A stretch of 64,000 nucleotides of DNA, taken from NCBI RefSeq assembly GCF_026210795.1, contig NC_089439.1:3658001-3722000 (forward strand), written 5' to 3'. Both the position numbers and the translations under genes were made by a program. Below the pieces are notes generated by a model that saw only the letters and a list, made by a program, of their open reading frames with translations, had not been told where the DNA came from and made no database searches. Shown piece by piece: positions 35,004 through 46,120 of this stretch; the first letter of the stretch is position 1; each line of letters starts with the position of its first letter. Origin of the DNA: Rhizophagus irregularis. Its lineage: Eukaryota > Glomeromycota > Glomeromycetes > Glomerales > Glomeraceae.

Positions 35004-35964
35004 AGTTCCGATATATTTTCTATTTTATCTATATAACCCGATATTATTATAAATATTTCACTCGACCAAATCCTTTACCTAGTTCATTCCCAATTCAATT
35101 ATTTGGTAATGGACATCAAAATGATTGTTTATTATCCGTATATAAAAAATATGACGAAATAAATATGAGTGGATCACGTTGTAAACATGAATAAATTTCA
35201 TCATGAAATTTTAGGTAGATCGGTCCATGTAATTCCACATGAATTAATTCAGAAATATGTGGAATTCCATATATCCTACACGGATTTTGTGGATCTACGA
35301 CGAGTACCGATAAGACCAATGAGATTTGCGGAAATTTACTCGATGTTTGGTATTGTAAGTAAAAAAAAAATCTTACTTTTTTCAAAATTATTCAATTTTT
35401 CGAAAATTTTATCTCTAATTTAAATATCTTATTAAAATTATAGACGACGAATATGCTCTGTTTTGTCATATATTATCTCGAACAAAATCTTGAAACAAAA
35501 TTACGACAAGAATTGGATTCAGTTATTTAACTAAACTTATGGTATTTAAAATATCTAAGAATTAAAATACTACGATATAGTTATCAAAGAGGTACAGTAC
35601 TTCGTTATATACCTGTAGTTTTTATAGTAGGTCGTTTAAATATTGAAGATGATAAAGTTGGAAGATATCATTGGCCAAAAGGAACTCAATTTCAAATACT
35701 TACATCCGCATTAATGATGCGTGATGATTGTTGGACTGATCCCGAAAAATTTGATTCTGATATATTTTACAAAGCGATAAATATTTATTTGAAAAAAACA
35801 TTCTAAAGATTTTTTTATTATGTGGGAGGTGGAATAGAATGTGACCGGGAAGAAAATTGTCAATGACAGAATTAAAATGGTTAATATCTATGATTTATAG
35901 GAAGTATGATATTGAATTATTCCCGATTAATACATATCGTCATAAAATGAATATTGCGCCATAA
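35004..35964 (+). pseudogene. Cytochrome P450 relic of the same family
   Basis: The relic begins in the membrane-anchor region (IYITRYYYKYFTRPNPLP, cf. YYYKYFTRVNPLPG in the intact copies), then FPIQLFGNG and VYKKYDE. Most of the central domain is deleted; RPMRFAEIYSMFG precedes a conserved intron (35355-35443, GTAAGT...ATAG), after which TTNMLCFVIYYLEQ matches the I-helix/J region. Later RYHWPKGTQFQ and WTDPEKFDSD match the region before the heme. The heme loop survives as VGGGIECD but a frameshift falls right after the Cys, and PGRKLSMTELKW continues in another frame to a stop at 35962-35964. It is on the opposite strand to the intact pair. Confidence 0.85.
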
Positions 35965-36858
35965 GACTATTTTTATTGTTTAACGTTAAGAAATAATATA
36001 ATTTTTAATAAGCAATTATAGTACAAATAATACATTAGAAAGAGTGTACATTTTAAATAGCGAAAAACTTTTTTATTTACGCGTTCATTATCATATATAT
36101 ATGTAAAACTGTGGCATCAACTTTCTGTAGAACGTTGTATCCCTTCGCAACATTTTATATCAAATTGTAACTCATTACTTTTGAACTCATTGTTTTTCAC
36201 ATCATAATTTTTTTAATTAATTTTTCCAATCTCATCTTTCATATCATATTTTTGTTATTTTCTAAATTAGTATTTATTACTTATGATATCGTAGTCTGAT
36301 GTATTGTACTATCCTCATTCGTGTACAGTACGTTAAAAGTTTCAAAAATACAGTAATATGCAGAATATCCTTCTCCACGGAAGAAGAAACAGAAACAGGA
36401 AGTACTAAAGAAAAACAAAATAAAAATAAAATAAAATCTGAAATAGTAAAATAGTAAAATATAAATATAATACAATAGTAAAATATATAAAGCAATAATA
36501 CCTTTTTAAGGAACTAAGGAACTATAAATATAAACAATTATAAAATCAGCCCATATGACTATAGTATGATCACTTACGATCTTGACTTCATTAAATCAAT
36601 AATATATAAATATATCTTGATTCTTTTTCTTTTTTGCTATCATTTTTTTTTTCACTTTTTTCACTTTTTGATGTCGTTATAGCCAACATGATAACACAAC
36701 TAGAAGATCCAAAAAAAGTTAAAAATAAATTACAAAGCTATACAAGCAATATTTATAAGTTGCTCACAGATTTTAATAGAAAATAAACAATAACCATAAC
36801 AACTGATACCATGCAAGAATGCAAGACACACTTTGAACCAAACGACCTTCTTTATAAT
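35965..36858. other. AT-rich intergenic region
   Basis: Spacer with AAATAAAATAAAAT-like runs near 36415-36490. No coding feature supported. Confidence 0.45.
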
Positions 36859-37714
36859 ATGTCTTAACCTAAAAGCTCTTGTCCCGACTTGGAACTTATA
36901 ACTTGTGGAAAGGTTCGAGATTTGTACCGAATAGACGATAATACTTTGTTATTTGTAGCAACAGATAGAATAAGCGCATTTGACGTTATTATGAAAAATG
37001 GAGTTCCAGGAAAAGAAAAATTATTAACACAAATAAGTGTATTTTGGTTTAATTATCTGAAGGATATATTGCCGAACCACATTATAACTACAGAATTTGA
37101 TCAAATGTCAGAAAAAAGTACAAAAATATCGGGATCAACTTGAATATCGATATTTACTTGTTAAAAATTAAAAGTTTTTCTGTAGAAGCTATCGTTCGTG
37201 GATATATTACCGGATCTGCATGGTCTGAATATAAAAAGAAGGGGACAGTTTGTGATACTACTTTACCCGAAGGATTAAAAGAAGGTCAAAGTTTTGAGAA
37301 GGCTTTATATACTCCTAGTACCAAAGCTGAAATTGGTCAGCATGTTCCTGAGATGCAGATCAAATTTCAGAAATTTCGGTAAAACTATACACAAAGGCAA
37401 AAAAATATGCATTGAGTAAAGGAATAATTATCGCAGACACAGAATTTGAATTTGGAAGGGATGATACAGGAATTCTTTATATTGTTGATGAAGTATTAAC
37501 TCCAGATTCCTCAAGATTTTGGCTTTCCTTGAATTATGAAGTTGGCAAAAGTCAAGAAAGTTTTGATAAACAATATTTAAGAAATTATTTATTAAGTATT
37601 GATTTTGATAAAAAAACTAGCATCGAACTACCTAATGATATAGTTACAAAAACTATGGAGAGATATATTGAAGCTTATAAAATGATAACTGATTCTGATC
37701 CAACTTTTTTATGA
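36859..37714 (+). pseudogene. ADE1: SAICAR synthase (phosphoribosylaminoimidazole-succinocarboxamide synthase) pseudogene
   Basis: The enzyme joins aspartate to CAIR in de novo purine synthesis. Family blocks are clear: [106 protein letters not shown] and YIEAYKMI. The natural ATG (36859) is followed after one codon by TAA. A frameshift occurs near 37115 (KST for KVQKYRDQ), another near 37170-37190, and about 20 residues are missing with a shift around 37340-37385. The usual Lys of the DTKFEFG signature is Glu. No splice arrangement I could find repairs these. Other parts of the sequence remain well conserved, so inactivation is fairly recent. The gene symbol names the parent family. Confidence 0.85.
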
Positions 37715-38206
37715 TTTTTTTTTACATGTAAAAGGGTTTTATATCAAGCTATAGAAGTGTAAGTTTTGTGGTTTGATAGTATGTATTCAAGAAAATCTAG
37801 ACATTGCCACCAAGATTGCAAGAACATTTATTACCAATATCCAGTTAATTGTACCCTATGAAAATGAAAAAAATTGCGCCCTTTGAAATAGAATATACTC
37901 ATACTATTGACAATTTATTATTATATATATATAAATTCAGTGCAAAGATGGAAAGAACTGTAAAGTTCATAAATTCTCTTTGCAGGTTCATTTTATTTGA
38001 ATTCTACATAAAATGAAGGACGGATGTGAGGGGTATTGGTGCCACGGCAGTAAAAAATGCCATTTTAGAGAACTTGGACTGTGAGTAATGTTGGGCAAGC
38101 GAAAAAAATGAGAAAATATCAAATATAGAACTATTAATTCATAAGTTTTCTGTATGAAACCTGAAGGCTTGGCAAGACTAAAGGGTAAAACTTGTCAAAA
38201 CCATAG
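37715..38206. other. Spacer after the ADE1-like pseudogene
   Basis: No gene seen. The 3' flank is AT-rich, with a TATATATATA run near 37920. Confidence 0.45.
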
Positions 38207-38362
38207 ACTATCCCTCATGAATTAGACCTGAATTACGATGAAACCTTCGTGAGTCCGACCAATGTAGAAGTTCGAAGAAAATTGATGCCGGAACTTAGGA
38301 AGTCTTTAAAACCGAAATTCAAACCCACGCACAACCAAGTAACGAAATGGCATATGTCTTAA
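38207..38362 (+). pseudogene. Short coding-like remnant, unrecognised
   Basis: A 51-codon frame without a Met start begins TIPHELDLNYDETFVSP, continues through a basic segment (RRKLMPELRKSLKPKF) and ends THNQVTKWHMS, then TAA. It is proline- and lysine-rich and clearly not spacer-like. I do not recognise its family. Confidence 0.35.
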
Positions 38363-39070
38363 ACTCTTATTAAAAAATTTACAAAGTTAAGGTTTAGATT
38401 CTTTAGCCAAACTTTAATCCGACCACCATATGGTAAATTATTCTTAGCTTAGGTGTTATCTGTAAAGGTACTACAAAAACTATTGTACCTTTACATTATT
38501 TATTATGGAAGAAAAATATTACATATTATTCTGCATGGACCTATTTGTGGCTTACCAATGACTCCATATCCTAATAATTTATAAAAAAAATAATTTCAAT
38601 TTAATACCTTGATAAGACAACATTGATCAAAACAAATTGTTTTGGCAGAATTTATTAGAAGAGAAAACATTTAGGATTTAATTCAATTTCATTCAACTGC
38701 ATATACTACAAAATTGACATTCTGATACACTTTAACTTTAATGATGTAGGTTAGACAAATATAGTAGCTATAGTTCTTGAAAATCTTAAGAAATTGTTTG
38801 ACTCTTGGGATTAAACTATCTTTTAAAAATCATAATAAATTTAGAACATTTTAATAGTTGAACCGCAATTAATGGTGGAAAATTCAAGCAAACTTCCAGA
38901 AAAGATGAATATAATGTCTTTCAGCTCTTTCCAAACCAATAGAAATCTTTCTGAAACAAATGTGGCTCTTTCTAAAAGCAAATGTGGTTCTTTTGAAATC
39001 ATTCCAAAACCAATATAAAACTATCTATTTATTGATTTATCAATAGCAAAAGAACAGAAAACCGTCCTTA
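38363..39070. other. No supported gene
   Basis: AT-rich with short direct repeats of CAAATGTGG(C/T)TCTTT near 38960-38995. Any part of an ATIC gene that once lay here is no longer recognisable to me. Confidence 0.4.
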
Positions 39071-39171
39071 AATTTCCTGCTGCCCCATCATTTAAACACG
39101 TATCCGTTATTAAAGCAGCCGATGAACATGGAATTGTTCTAATGCACACTAATTTAAGATTACTTATCTAG
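39071..39171 (+). pseudogene. ADE17: C-terminal scrap of AICAR transformylase/IMP cyclohydrolase
   Basis: The frame reads KFPAAPSFKHVSVIKAADEH then GIVLMHTNLRLLI and TAG. The closing block of bifunctional ATIC/PurH proteins is of the form AAPS...VI..AD..GI.L.HTNLRLFHH, which fits closely. Only about 33 residues survive and the last FHH is altered. It lies 1.4 kb downstream of the ADE1-like pseudogene on the same strand. The symbol denotes the presumed parent (ADE16/ADE17 type). Confidence 0.6.
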
Positions 39172-39544
39172 TACCGCAAAGAAAATTCAACGTGTAGAAA
39201 TAATTAAATTATTATATTTGATTAAAAGCTAAAGTTTTACTTATCATTTCCTTATGATTCGAATAAAATAACTTCATAAAAGATAAAACGCGATTTCCTG
39301 CTCACGTGATATAAACTGCTCGCTCGTTAATACGTCTATCTATTAGTAAGTGGTAGTCTTTAGCAAATCGGAATCTCTTTTACATTCATTATTTATTTGT
39401 GATACAAATAATATTCAATGTTGTGTTTATAATCTTTTATTATAAAAACATACTATCAACTTAACATTTTAGCCGAAATTCTTTACCGTATCTGAGAATT
39501 TCAACGATAAATTCAAGAAAACGTTGACTTTTCTCAAAATAATT
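39172..39544. other. Spacer, possible 5' region of the next relic
   Basis: AT-rich with no coding frame. It ends at the ATG of the low-complexity gene relic. Confidence 0.4.
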
Positions 39545-40490
39545 ATGAGTTCATATAATTACCTAAGAAATCGTTCACACTCTTCAGGTCAACAACCTCA
39601 AGGTCAGCCACCTTTATTACCGCCTACTTCTACACGTTCTTCTTCGTTCAATTTAAACACTTTACTGAATTCCTCCGAAGAACAACCAGCATAACACAAT
39701 ACACAACACTATACACAACAATTCCTTTTTCATATCATTCTCAGCCTTCAAGTAGTTCTGATTATTTTTCATCATTGCCACACTCTGTGCCTATACAACA
39801 TCAGCCTATTCCACCTTGTAGTACTGGCAACTGGGGATTTACAGAGACTCCGACCCGCCAAATAAGTTTTTAAAGCTTTTCTTTGCGCAGCTCGTATATA
39901 TGTAAAAATTTTTTTTAATCTTATTTAAACAACGTAATTTTTCGGTTCTTTTTATTATTGATAGTTACAAAAATCTTCCTTATAAAATCGATCACAATTA
40001 AAAGCTATACTTGATCTTTGTGTAATAGTTTAGATAAAGATATTTAACTTTCAAAATTTTCACACATCAAGGACCATAATCCTTGCCATATTTCAACTCG
40101 GGCGTAAGTCAACACTGTATTCGCGAAGGAACTAGTATAAGTTTCACAAGAGGTATATGAAAGCAAATAGTCTAACTTGCATTATATTATATATCTTGAT
40201 TTTTAGACATTATTGCACCCGCCACCTGTAATGTCGATTCCACAACTTTTGAGCGGAGATCCGAGCGAAGATTTGGATTACTCTTATTCAAAATCACAAA
40301 ATGGTTCTGGTGCATACGACGAATATAGTAGAAGATCAGCAGTAGCGCAAACAAAGACATCAGCGCTGGCGACAAAGACAGTGCTGCTACTGCAACTGAT
40401 GTCAACACTGATATTGATGCAAGAGATTCAGCACAAACTATCATTAATAATATGAATTTAACTGTAGTAATTATCATTTTTTTAAACTAG
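39545..40490 (+). pseudogene. Frameshifted low-complexity (Ser/Pro/Gln-rich) protein gene
   Basis: The ATG at 39545 opens a frame of 49 codons rich in Ser, Gln and Pro (PPLLPPTSTRSSSFNLNTLL) ending at TAA 39692-39694. The protein-like sequence continues in another frame at 39721-39873 (SYHSQPSSSSDYFSSLPHSV, GNWGFTETPTRQ). After a TTTTAG acceptor-like site a third block runs from 40207 (HPPPVMSIPQLLSGDPSEDL) and a fourth in a shifted frame (NKDISAGDKDSAATATDVNT) to a stop at 40490. This composition suits a disordered transcription-regulator N-terminus, but no DNA-binding domain is present. Either a pseudogene or several assembly indels. Confidence 0.5.
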
Positions 40491-41948
40491 GATGAACTAG
40501 GATTAGGTAACGATTAGCGAAAGAAGCAATTATCACATCTGAAGTCTGGACTCTGGAGTGATCTAATAAAATATTAGAATATCAATATTTTTTAATATTT
40601 GATTAGTTACCTTTAACAATATGATTTTTTAATAATAAATTACTGTATATGTAAATTAAAAAATAATGTATTGAATGCAAATTTACAATAAATTACTAGT
40701 ATATATAAATTTGTTTTTTTTAATACATTTTTTTTTAAAAGATTTTTCCTTTTCAACTATTTCATTAACAGATAAACTATAATTAGATATTATAGCAACT
40801 TCCCTATGAGCTTTGCCCAGCGCTAAATTTTCTAGTAGTGGCGAATCTGCCAAAACTGCTAACAACATAGTATTGGCGCCTGGCTAAAGTCAAAGTCACA
40901 GGAGCCGTCTTTAAAGAAAAAAAACGGATTAAGATAATAGTTATCATTGCAAGACGAGACATGATTTTCACGGTGCAGTCGTGAAATCCACAGTTCCCGT
41001 GAAACAATTTTTGGTCAAGACATTTGGCATAAATTAACTATTGTCCCAATTTTCTGACTGCGGGTATTATAGTTCCAAGTGTCCCAACTTTACAAATTAT
41101 TGTAAACCAGAACAATGGTTAAGTTGTCCCGAATCAGAATTTGGGTTTAGAACTTGAGAGCGTAACAATAAATTGGAATTATTCAATTGGGTAGAATATC
41201 GGTCTTTGATCGATAGTATCTCCCTTCCCGCCATCCGATAAAAGGAATCGTTAGTTAGGCTATTAAGATTATCTGTTCGTCAAAAATTGATGGTCCGAAA
41301 TAAATACAATATGTTTATTACACCGCACAATATTCTATTTTTTACAAAGTAATCAATTCTTTTTTAGGTAATCGTTTTCCATGATTACAATTAAAATTCT
41401 ATCAACCTATATAATGATGTAAAAAATATATATACAGTATGACAGTATTAATATTTAATTATATGAATTCTAAAAAGAGTAATTTCAATTTGCTTTCATA
41501 TAAAATGTTTTTTTAAAGATGATCACATGTATGTATTAATATGTATATTATATGAAAGAAGATCAACATCTGCGGAACTGCGCACATGATACGGCGTCTC
41601 CTTTTACCTTAATTAGATTAGTGACAACCTCTTTGTTATATAAAGTTTCGAAACTAGTTTCAAAAATAACCAGTTTCAGAAAACTTTTTAAAATCAAAAA
41701 AAAAAAAACTAGTTTCGGACTTTATTAACAATAATAATTCATTTAATTTATTAAATATTATTACTATTTATTATTATTATTATTATTATTTATATAAATA
41801 TAAATAAAATTTTTCTAATTTGATTTTTCTTCGAATATTTAAAACCAATTTAAACCAATTTTTTCTTTTTTTAAAAAAAAAAATTTTAAAAAAAAAAGAA
41901 AAGAAAAAAAAAAATAATTTTATCTTAAAAATCATTAATCATTCATAA
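40491..41948. other. Intergenic before the Sel1-repeat gene
   Basis: AT-rich, with ATT trinucleotide repeats near 41760-41790 and dense A/T runs in the last 100 bp before the start codon. Two overlapping short frames on the minus strand at 40683-41007 are not convincing. Confidence 0.45.
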
Positions 41949-43166
41949 ATGTCAAATTCTTGGTCAAAATTAAATTTGAATAAAAAAATCATCAATATTA
42001 CATCGGATATTTCCAATGATAATATTAATGATGAAGAAAATTTTTTAAAAGAATTTTCAAAAGATTTTTATCAAAATATTATTAATATGAATGATCTTAA
42101 TACTTTTGAAGAAACTTTAAATGAATGGATGAAAAATATTGATAAAGATACTGAAACAATTTTAGAATTAATGAAAAATCATAAAGAAAATGAATTATGG
42201 TTTTCAAGTATTATTGGATATTTTTATCAAAATGGTATCAGTTGTGATATTGATAAAAATATGGCATTTGATTTATATTCATTAGCTATTAATAATATAA
42301 AATCTAAAAATTTAAATTTATTGGAAGAAAATGATAATGAATTTATCATATTACAAAACATTAACATTAATATTGGGAAATATCTTTTAACATGGTTTTA
42401 TTATAAAGATGTTATATTAAATAAAATAAATACACGTAACTTAAATAAATATTTAAAATCTGCTATAAAAGGTGATTCAATGGCTCAATATAATATAGGT
42501 TACTGTTATGAACATGGTCGAGGGGTAACAAAAAATTATAATAAAGCATTTGAATATTATTTTAAATCTGCTAATAATGGGAATGCTTTAGGACAAAATA
42601 GGTTGGGTGTTTTTTATGAGAAAGGAATTGGGACTGGTAAAGATTATAATAAAGCATTCGAATGGTATTTTAAATCGGCTAATAATGGATGTATTTTGGG
42701 ACAAACTAATTTAGGGGATTGCTATTATCATGGAAAAGGAATAACACAAGATTATAATGAAGCATTTGAATGGTATTCTAAATCTGCTAATAGTGGATGT
42801 GCTTTAGGTCAATATCATTTAGGTAATTGTTACTGTTATGGAAGAGGAGTAACGTATGATCATAATAAAGCATTTGAATGGTATTACAAATCTGCTAATA
42901 ATAGATATTCTTTGGCTCAGAAAAGTTTGGGACATTGTTATGAAACAGGAATTGGAGTAGATAAAGATCATAAGAAAGCATTTAAATGGTATTCTAAATC
43001 TGCCAAGAGTGGATGTGCTTTAGGTCAATTTCATTTAGGTTACTGTTATCATTATGGTATAGGAACTAGCATAGATACTAAAATAGCAATTTATTGGTAT
43101 AAAAAATCTTCGGATAATGGAATAGTACGTGCAAACATTATGTTAACGAAACATTACGTTAAATAA
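41949..43166 (+). CDS. Sel1-repeat protein, 405 residues
   Basis: Single uninterrupted exon. An Asn/Asp/Lys-rich N-terminal part (1-75) and one diverged repeat (about 80-115, IGYFYQNGISCDIDKNMAF) precede six consecutive 36-residue Sel1-like repeats (about 172-390). Each has the pattern AQYNIGYCYEHGRGV-x5-KAFEYYFKSANNG. Sel1 repeats fold as an alpha-solenoid scaffold for protein interactions, as in SEL1/Hrd3 ER quality control and in many signalling proteins. In AM fungi they often follow a kinase domain; none is present here, nor is there a signal peptide, so this is a free-standing, probably cytosolic scaffold. Repeats 3, 4 and 6 share near-identical phrases (SGCALGQ), suggesting recent internal duplication. 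Confidence 0.9.
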   Translation: MSNSWSKLNLNKKIINITSDISNDNINDEENFLKEFSKDFYQNIINMNDLNTFEETLNEWMKNIDKDTETILELMKNHKENELWFSSIIGYFYQNGISCDIDKNMAFDLYSLAINNIKSKNLNLLEENDNEFIILQNININIGKYLLTWFYYKDVILNKINTRNLNKYLKSAIKGDSMAQYNIGYCYEHGRGVTKNYNKAFEYYFKSANNGNALGQNRLGVFYEKGIGTGKDYNKAFEWYFKSANNGCILGQTNLGDCYYHGKGITQDYNEAFEWYSKSANSGCALGQYHLGNCYCYGRGVTYDHNKAFEWYYKSANNRYSLAQKSLGHCYETGIGVDKDHKKAFKWYSKSAKSGCALGQFHLGYCYHYGIGTSIDTKIAIYWYKKSSDNGIVRANIMLTKHYVK

Positions 43167-44261
43167 AAAAAAAAATCATATAAAAACTTGTATTACATAA
43201 AATTTAGGTGTTATGTTTGTACGATCAAAAATTTTTACATACCAAAAAATAAAATTTACATATTTTACATAACTTGTACTTTATATTTTAGTAATGTCGT
43301 GATTTCTTGCAAGTTTAGTCACATGACGCCACTATTTATGTAATGCTGGCTTGCACTAAAATATTCATAAGATTTGGCTTTATGACTTGAAACAAATAAT
43401 TTATCATTGTTAATTTACTAATCACAATTTTAAATAATATAATGACTATCTGAAACTCTTTTACAGAATAAATAATGAATGTCAAATTTTTTTTGCACAT
43501 TACAAACAGCCAATCAATTCCTTTTTCGATTACGGAGGTTTTACGGAAGTTACGGAAATTTCGGAGGTTTCGGATTTTATGATTGTGGCATAACTATTTT
43601 CGGAGTTTCGATTTTTTTGGTTTTTTTTTCGACAACATTATTCCTGATACCACGACACATTCTTGTTTCAGCATATGAGTCTTAAATGTTCTCTTTCAGA
43701 ATAGTACCTTGTTTATCAAATACGTATTTCACCGATTATCTGGCAAAGACTCAGTAAATTGTGATCATCTGATCGAAGTAGGCACGATCGAGTAAGTTAA
43801 ATAAAAAAAAAATTTTATGTTAAGATAGTATAAACATTATAGTGTATTATCTTTATATTAATTCTGAAAGATTCTTGCCCCAAGAAAAATAAGTGAAAGA
43901 AATATCGATATGATCATATTTATCATCATAGTGATATATCAATTTTTTTCCAAGAATAAATCAAACTTTTTAAAATGAATTATTAGATGAATCTTTTCAT
44001 AAGAAATTATAAAATAAATTATCAAACTCAAAAATTAAAAGAGCTTTACAAAATGCTACATAATATAAAACATTGATAGATCTGAAGTATATGTTAAAAT
44101 GAAAATTTTATTTTAATAATTTTAATACAAGAACTTTTTTTTTTGATTCATTGGAAAGACAAATAATTAATATGTATGATATTCAAAAATTTGAATATTA
44201 AAATTATTGCAAAATTTACGATTATTTCGATTATTTCAAATATAATGAAAATAAATTAACA
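43167..44261. other. AT-rich intergenic region
   Basis: No gene supported. A cluster TTACGGA(G/A)GTT/TTTCGGAGG at 43535-43600 gives a short degenerate repeat. Confidence 0.45.
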
Positions 44262-45300
44262 AGAGCATTGATGTGCATTGGAAGCTTCCAATAACTTTTT
44301 ATTGGCATTGGAAGGCTTGGAATTGGAAGAATTGGAAGATTCCAATATTCCAGTAATTTTCAACGCATATTAGTTTTAGTATATAAGTCAGACCTCTATG
44401 TACCGATATCCTATGTACCGACCGATATTATATATATTTTTCACGATGTAACATGTACCGATACTTTTCTTTGCCCCTTCATAATTAATACATAGTAAGA
44501 TGTACCGATACTTTAGGTTACACTGGTATTAATTCGGGCCACCACTATAAATATGGCCGGAGTTAACATAAGGTTCCATCAAAATCACATGATATTTTAA
44601 TAATATTAAAGTTGCATAATGCTGGCAAGAATTGTATTTTGGCCCGCATTATGATTCACTGATGACGGTATATGTATTATGTAACGATAATTTGATATAC
44701 CGATTTTCCCCAAAACAAACAGTATCGGTCCGACTGTATACAGTACGTATATTTGTCCCCTGATCGGCACCATTTACATGATTATGCAAATGTAGTTATA
44801 CCTACTGGGTAGCAAATTTTATATGTATTTATTTATCCGTTTCTAGGAAATTTGCGGTAAAAATTAACTATTGATTATACTATAATGGACTGATTTGAAA
44901 ATTTGAGTAATTTGAGAACAACTTTCTTTTAATTTATTTGTAATCTCAATATTATTAATAGTAATAGTTCCGAAGCTTTTTATTTTTTTAAATCTTTTAA
45001 AATGAAAAAAAAAAACCAAGCGAAAGAAAAATAAGATTCAACAATAAAATATACTATATTTTACTCACGATATACTATAAAACACTTACTATTGTGTAAA
45101 TGGCAGGGGATAAATCAATTATCTCCTGGCTAATTGGAATAGTAAAATTTTACTTATTCCTAATTAGACAGGAGATAAGTAATACATATATGTTTGTGTA
45201 TTGGAAGCTTCCAATAAAAATTTAATGTCGTTGGAATCTTCCAATTCTTCCAATTCCAAGCCTTCCAATAGCTTCCAATCTTCCAATGCACATGAGTACA
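44262..45300. repeat. Long-spaced inverted repeat with ATTGGAAG arms
   Basis: The left arm (44262-44350) begins GTGCATTGGAAGCTTCCAAT and contains GGCTTGGAATTGGAAGAATT. The right arm (about 45195-45300) is its inverse and ends CTTCCAATGCAC. About 850 bp lie between. Each arm is itself rich in short palindromes (TTGGAAGCTTCCAA). No clear target duplication was found. It may be a MITE whose interior was invaded by the element at 44383. Confidence 0.65.
44383..44740. mobile_element. Possible pogo/Tc1-like MITE, about 358 bp
   Basis: The left end reads TATAAGTCAGACCTCTATG and the right end inverts to TATACAGTCGGACCGATAC. The form CAGTCxGACC with flanking TA resembles pogo/Tigger termini, which duplicate TA. 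ATGTACCGATA-like repeats fill the ends. No transposase. It is nested inside the inverted repeat 44262-45300. Confidence 0.5.
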
Positions 45301-45880
45301 GTTAACAGCCGAGTTTACGAACTCACTACGGGATATGGTTAAATGGCACGTGTTGGTAAAATTCATCAACACTGCTAAATATTGTGGCAACTTAATTAAG
45401 TATCTACTGTTTAAAACGTCATGTATTAATGCAAAGTTGGATTTAAAATATCGTCCATGTTCATAATTTGAGTTGATCAGAAATCAAAACTGTAGAGAAA
45501 TATTGGCCACCTGAATTTATTTATTTATCCAGCGGTTTCCCTTTAAAATAATTAATATAAAAATTATGGTCTTATATCTGGGTAAGTTTATTAATTTATT
45601 AATTGATGATAAACTGTAGCAACTGATTAAAATAATCTAAATTTTAAACATAAATTATTTTTACCATTCTAAAATGTATAACCTCGAAAAAAAATTTTAG
45701 TTCATTGATATAGATCCACGAATAATGAAATTTACAATTAACTCTCGCGTTTAGTACTTTATTTATAACTCTGGACAGGACACCGTAATGCATAACCGGG
45801 ACAGGACAATCTTTAAATCTCGTTTATCTATGGTTAAATTACTTTAACATCTAAATAAAAAAAAAAATATAAAAAAATAT
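45301..45880. other. AT-rich spacer
   Basis: No gene or known repeat recognised. Confidence 0.4.
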
Positions 45881-46120
45881 ATTAGAAATAAAATTCTAAG
45901 GAAGTGGACAAACTTTATCGGCCCAGCATGCTGCGGAACCCATGAAAGGTATTCAGTATTCCTACTACGAGTTACTGGGATCACACGGTCGTCAAATACT
46001 AGTCATGATATACTCTACGTTGTGTTCAGAAATACATCCAAGGAACGAAAACCAATTTCTAGTAACGCAGCAGAAGAGTTACCACCAGATTTAAGGAAAT
46101 TTGAGTCTCCGTTAATGTAG
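45881..46120 (+). pseudogene. Coding-like remnant, about 79 codons, unrecognised
   Basis: A stop-to-stop frame reads IRNKILRKWTNFIGPACC, GTHERYSVFLLRVTGIT, DILYVVFRNTSKERKP and ELPPDLRKFESPLM, then TAG. Its local base composition is visibly less AT-rich than the surroundings, and the following 120 bp stay coding-like in another frame (MEERLQQIFTYCGHEALLF). Likely a decayed gene; the family is not recognised. Confidence 0.4.

Noticed and set aside
43479-43685. 68-codon Phe/Gly-rich frame
   Set aside because: Arises from a degenerate TTCGGAGG/TTACGGAAG repeat; no homologous structure and no gene context.
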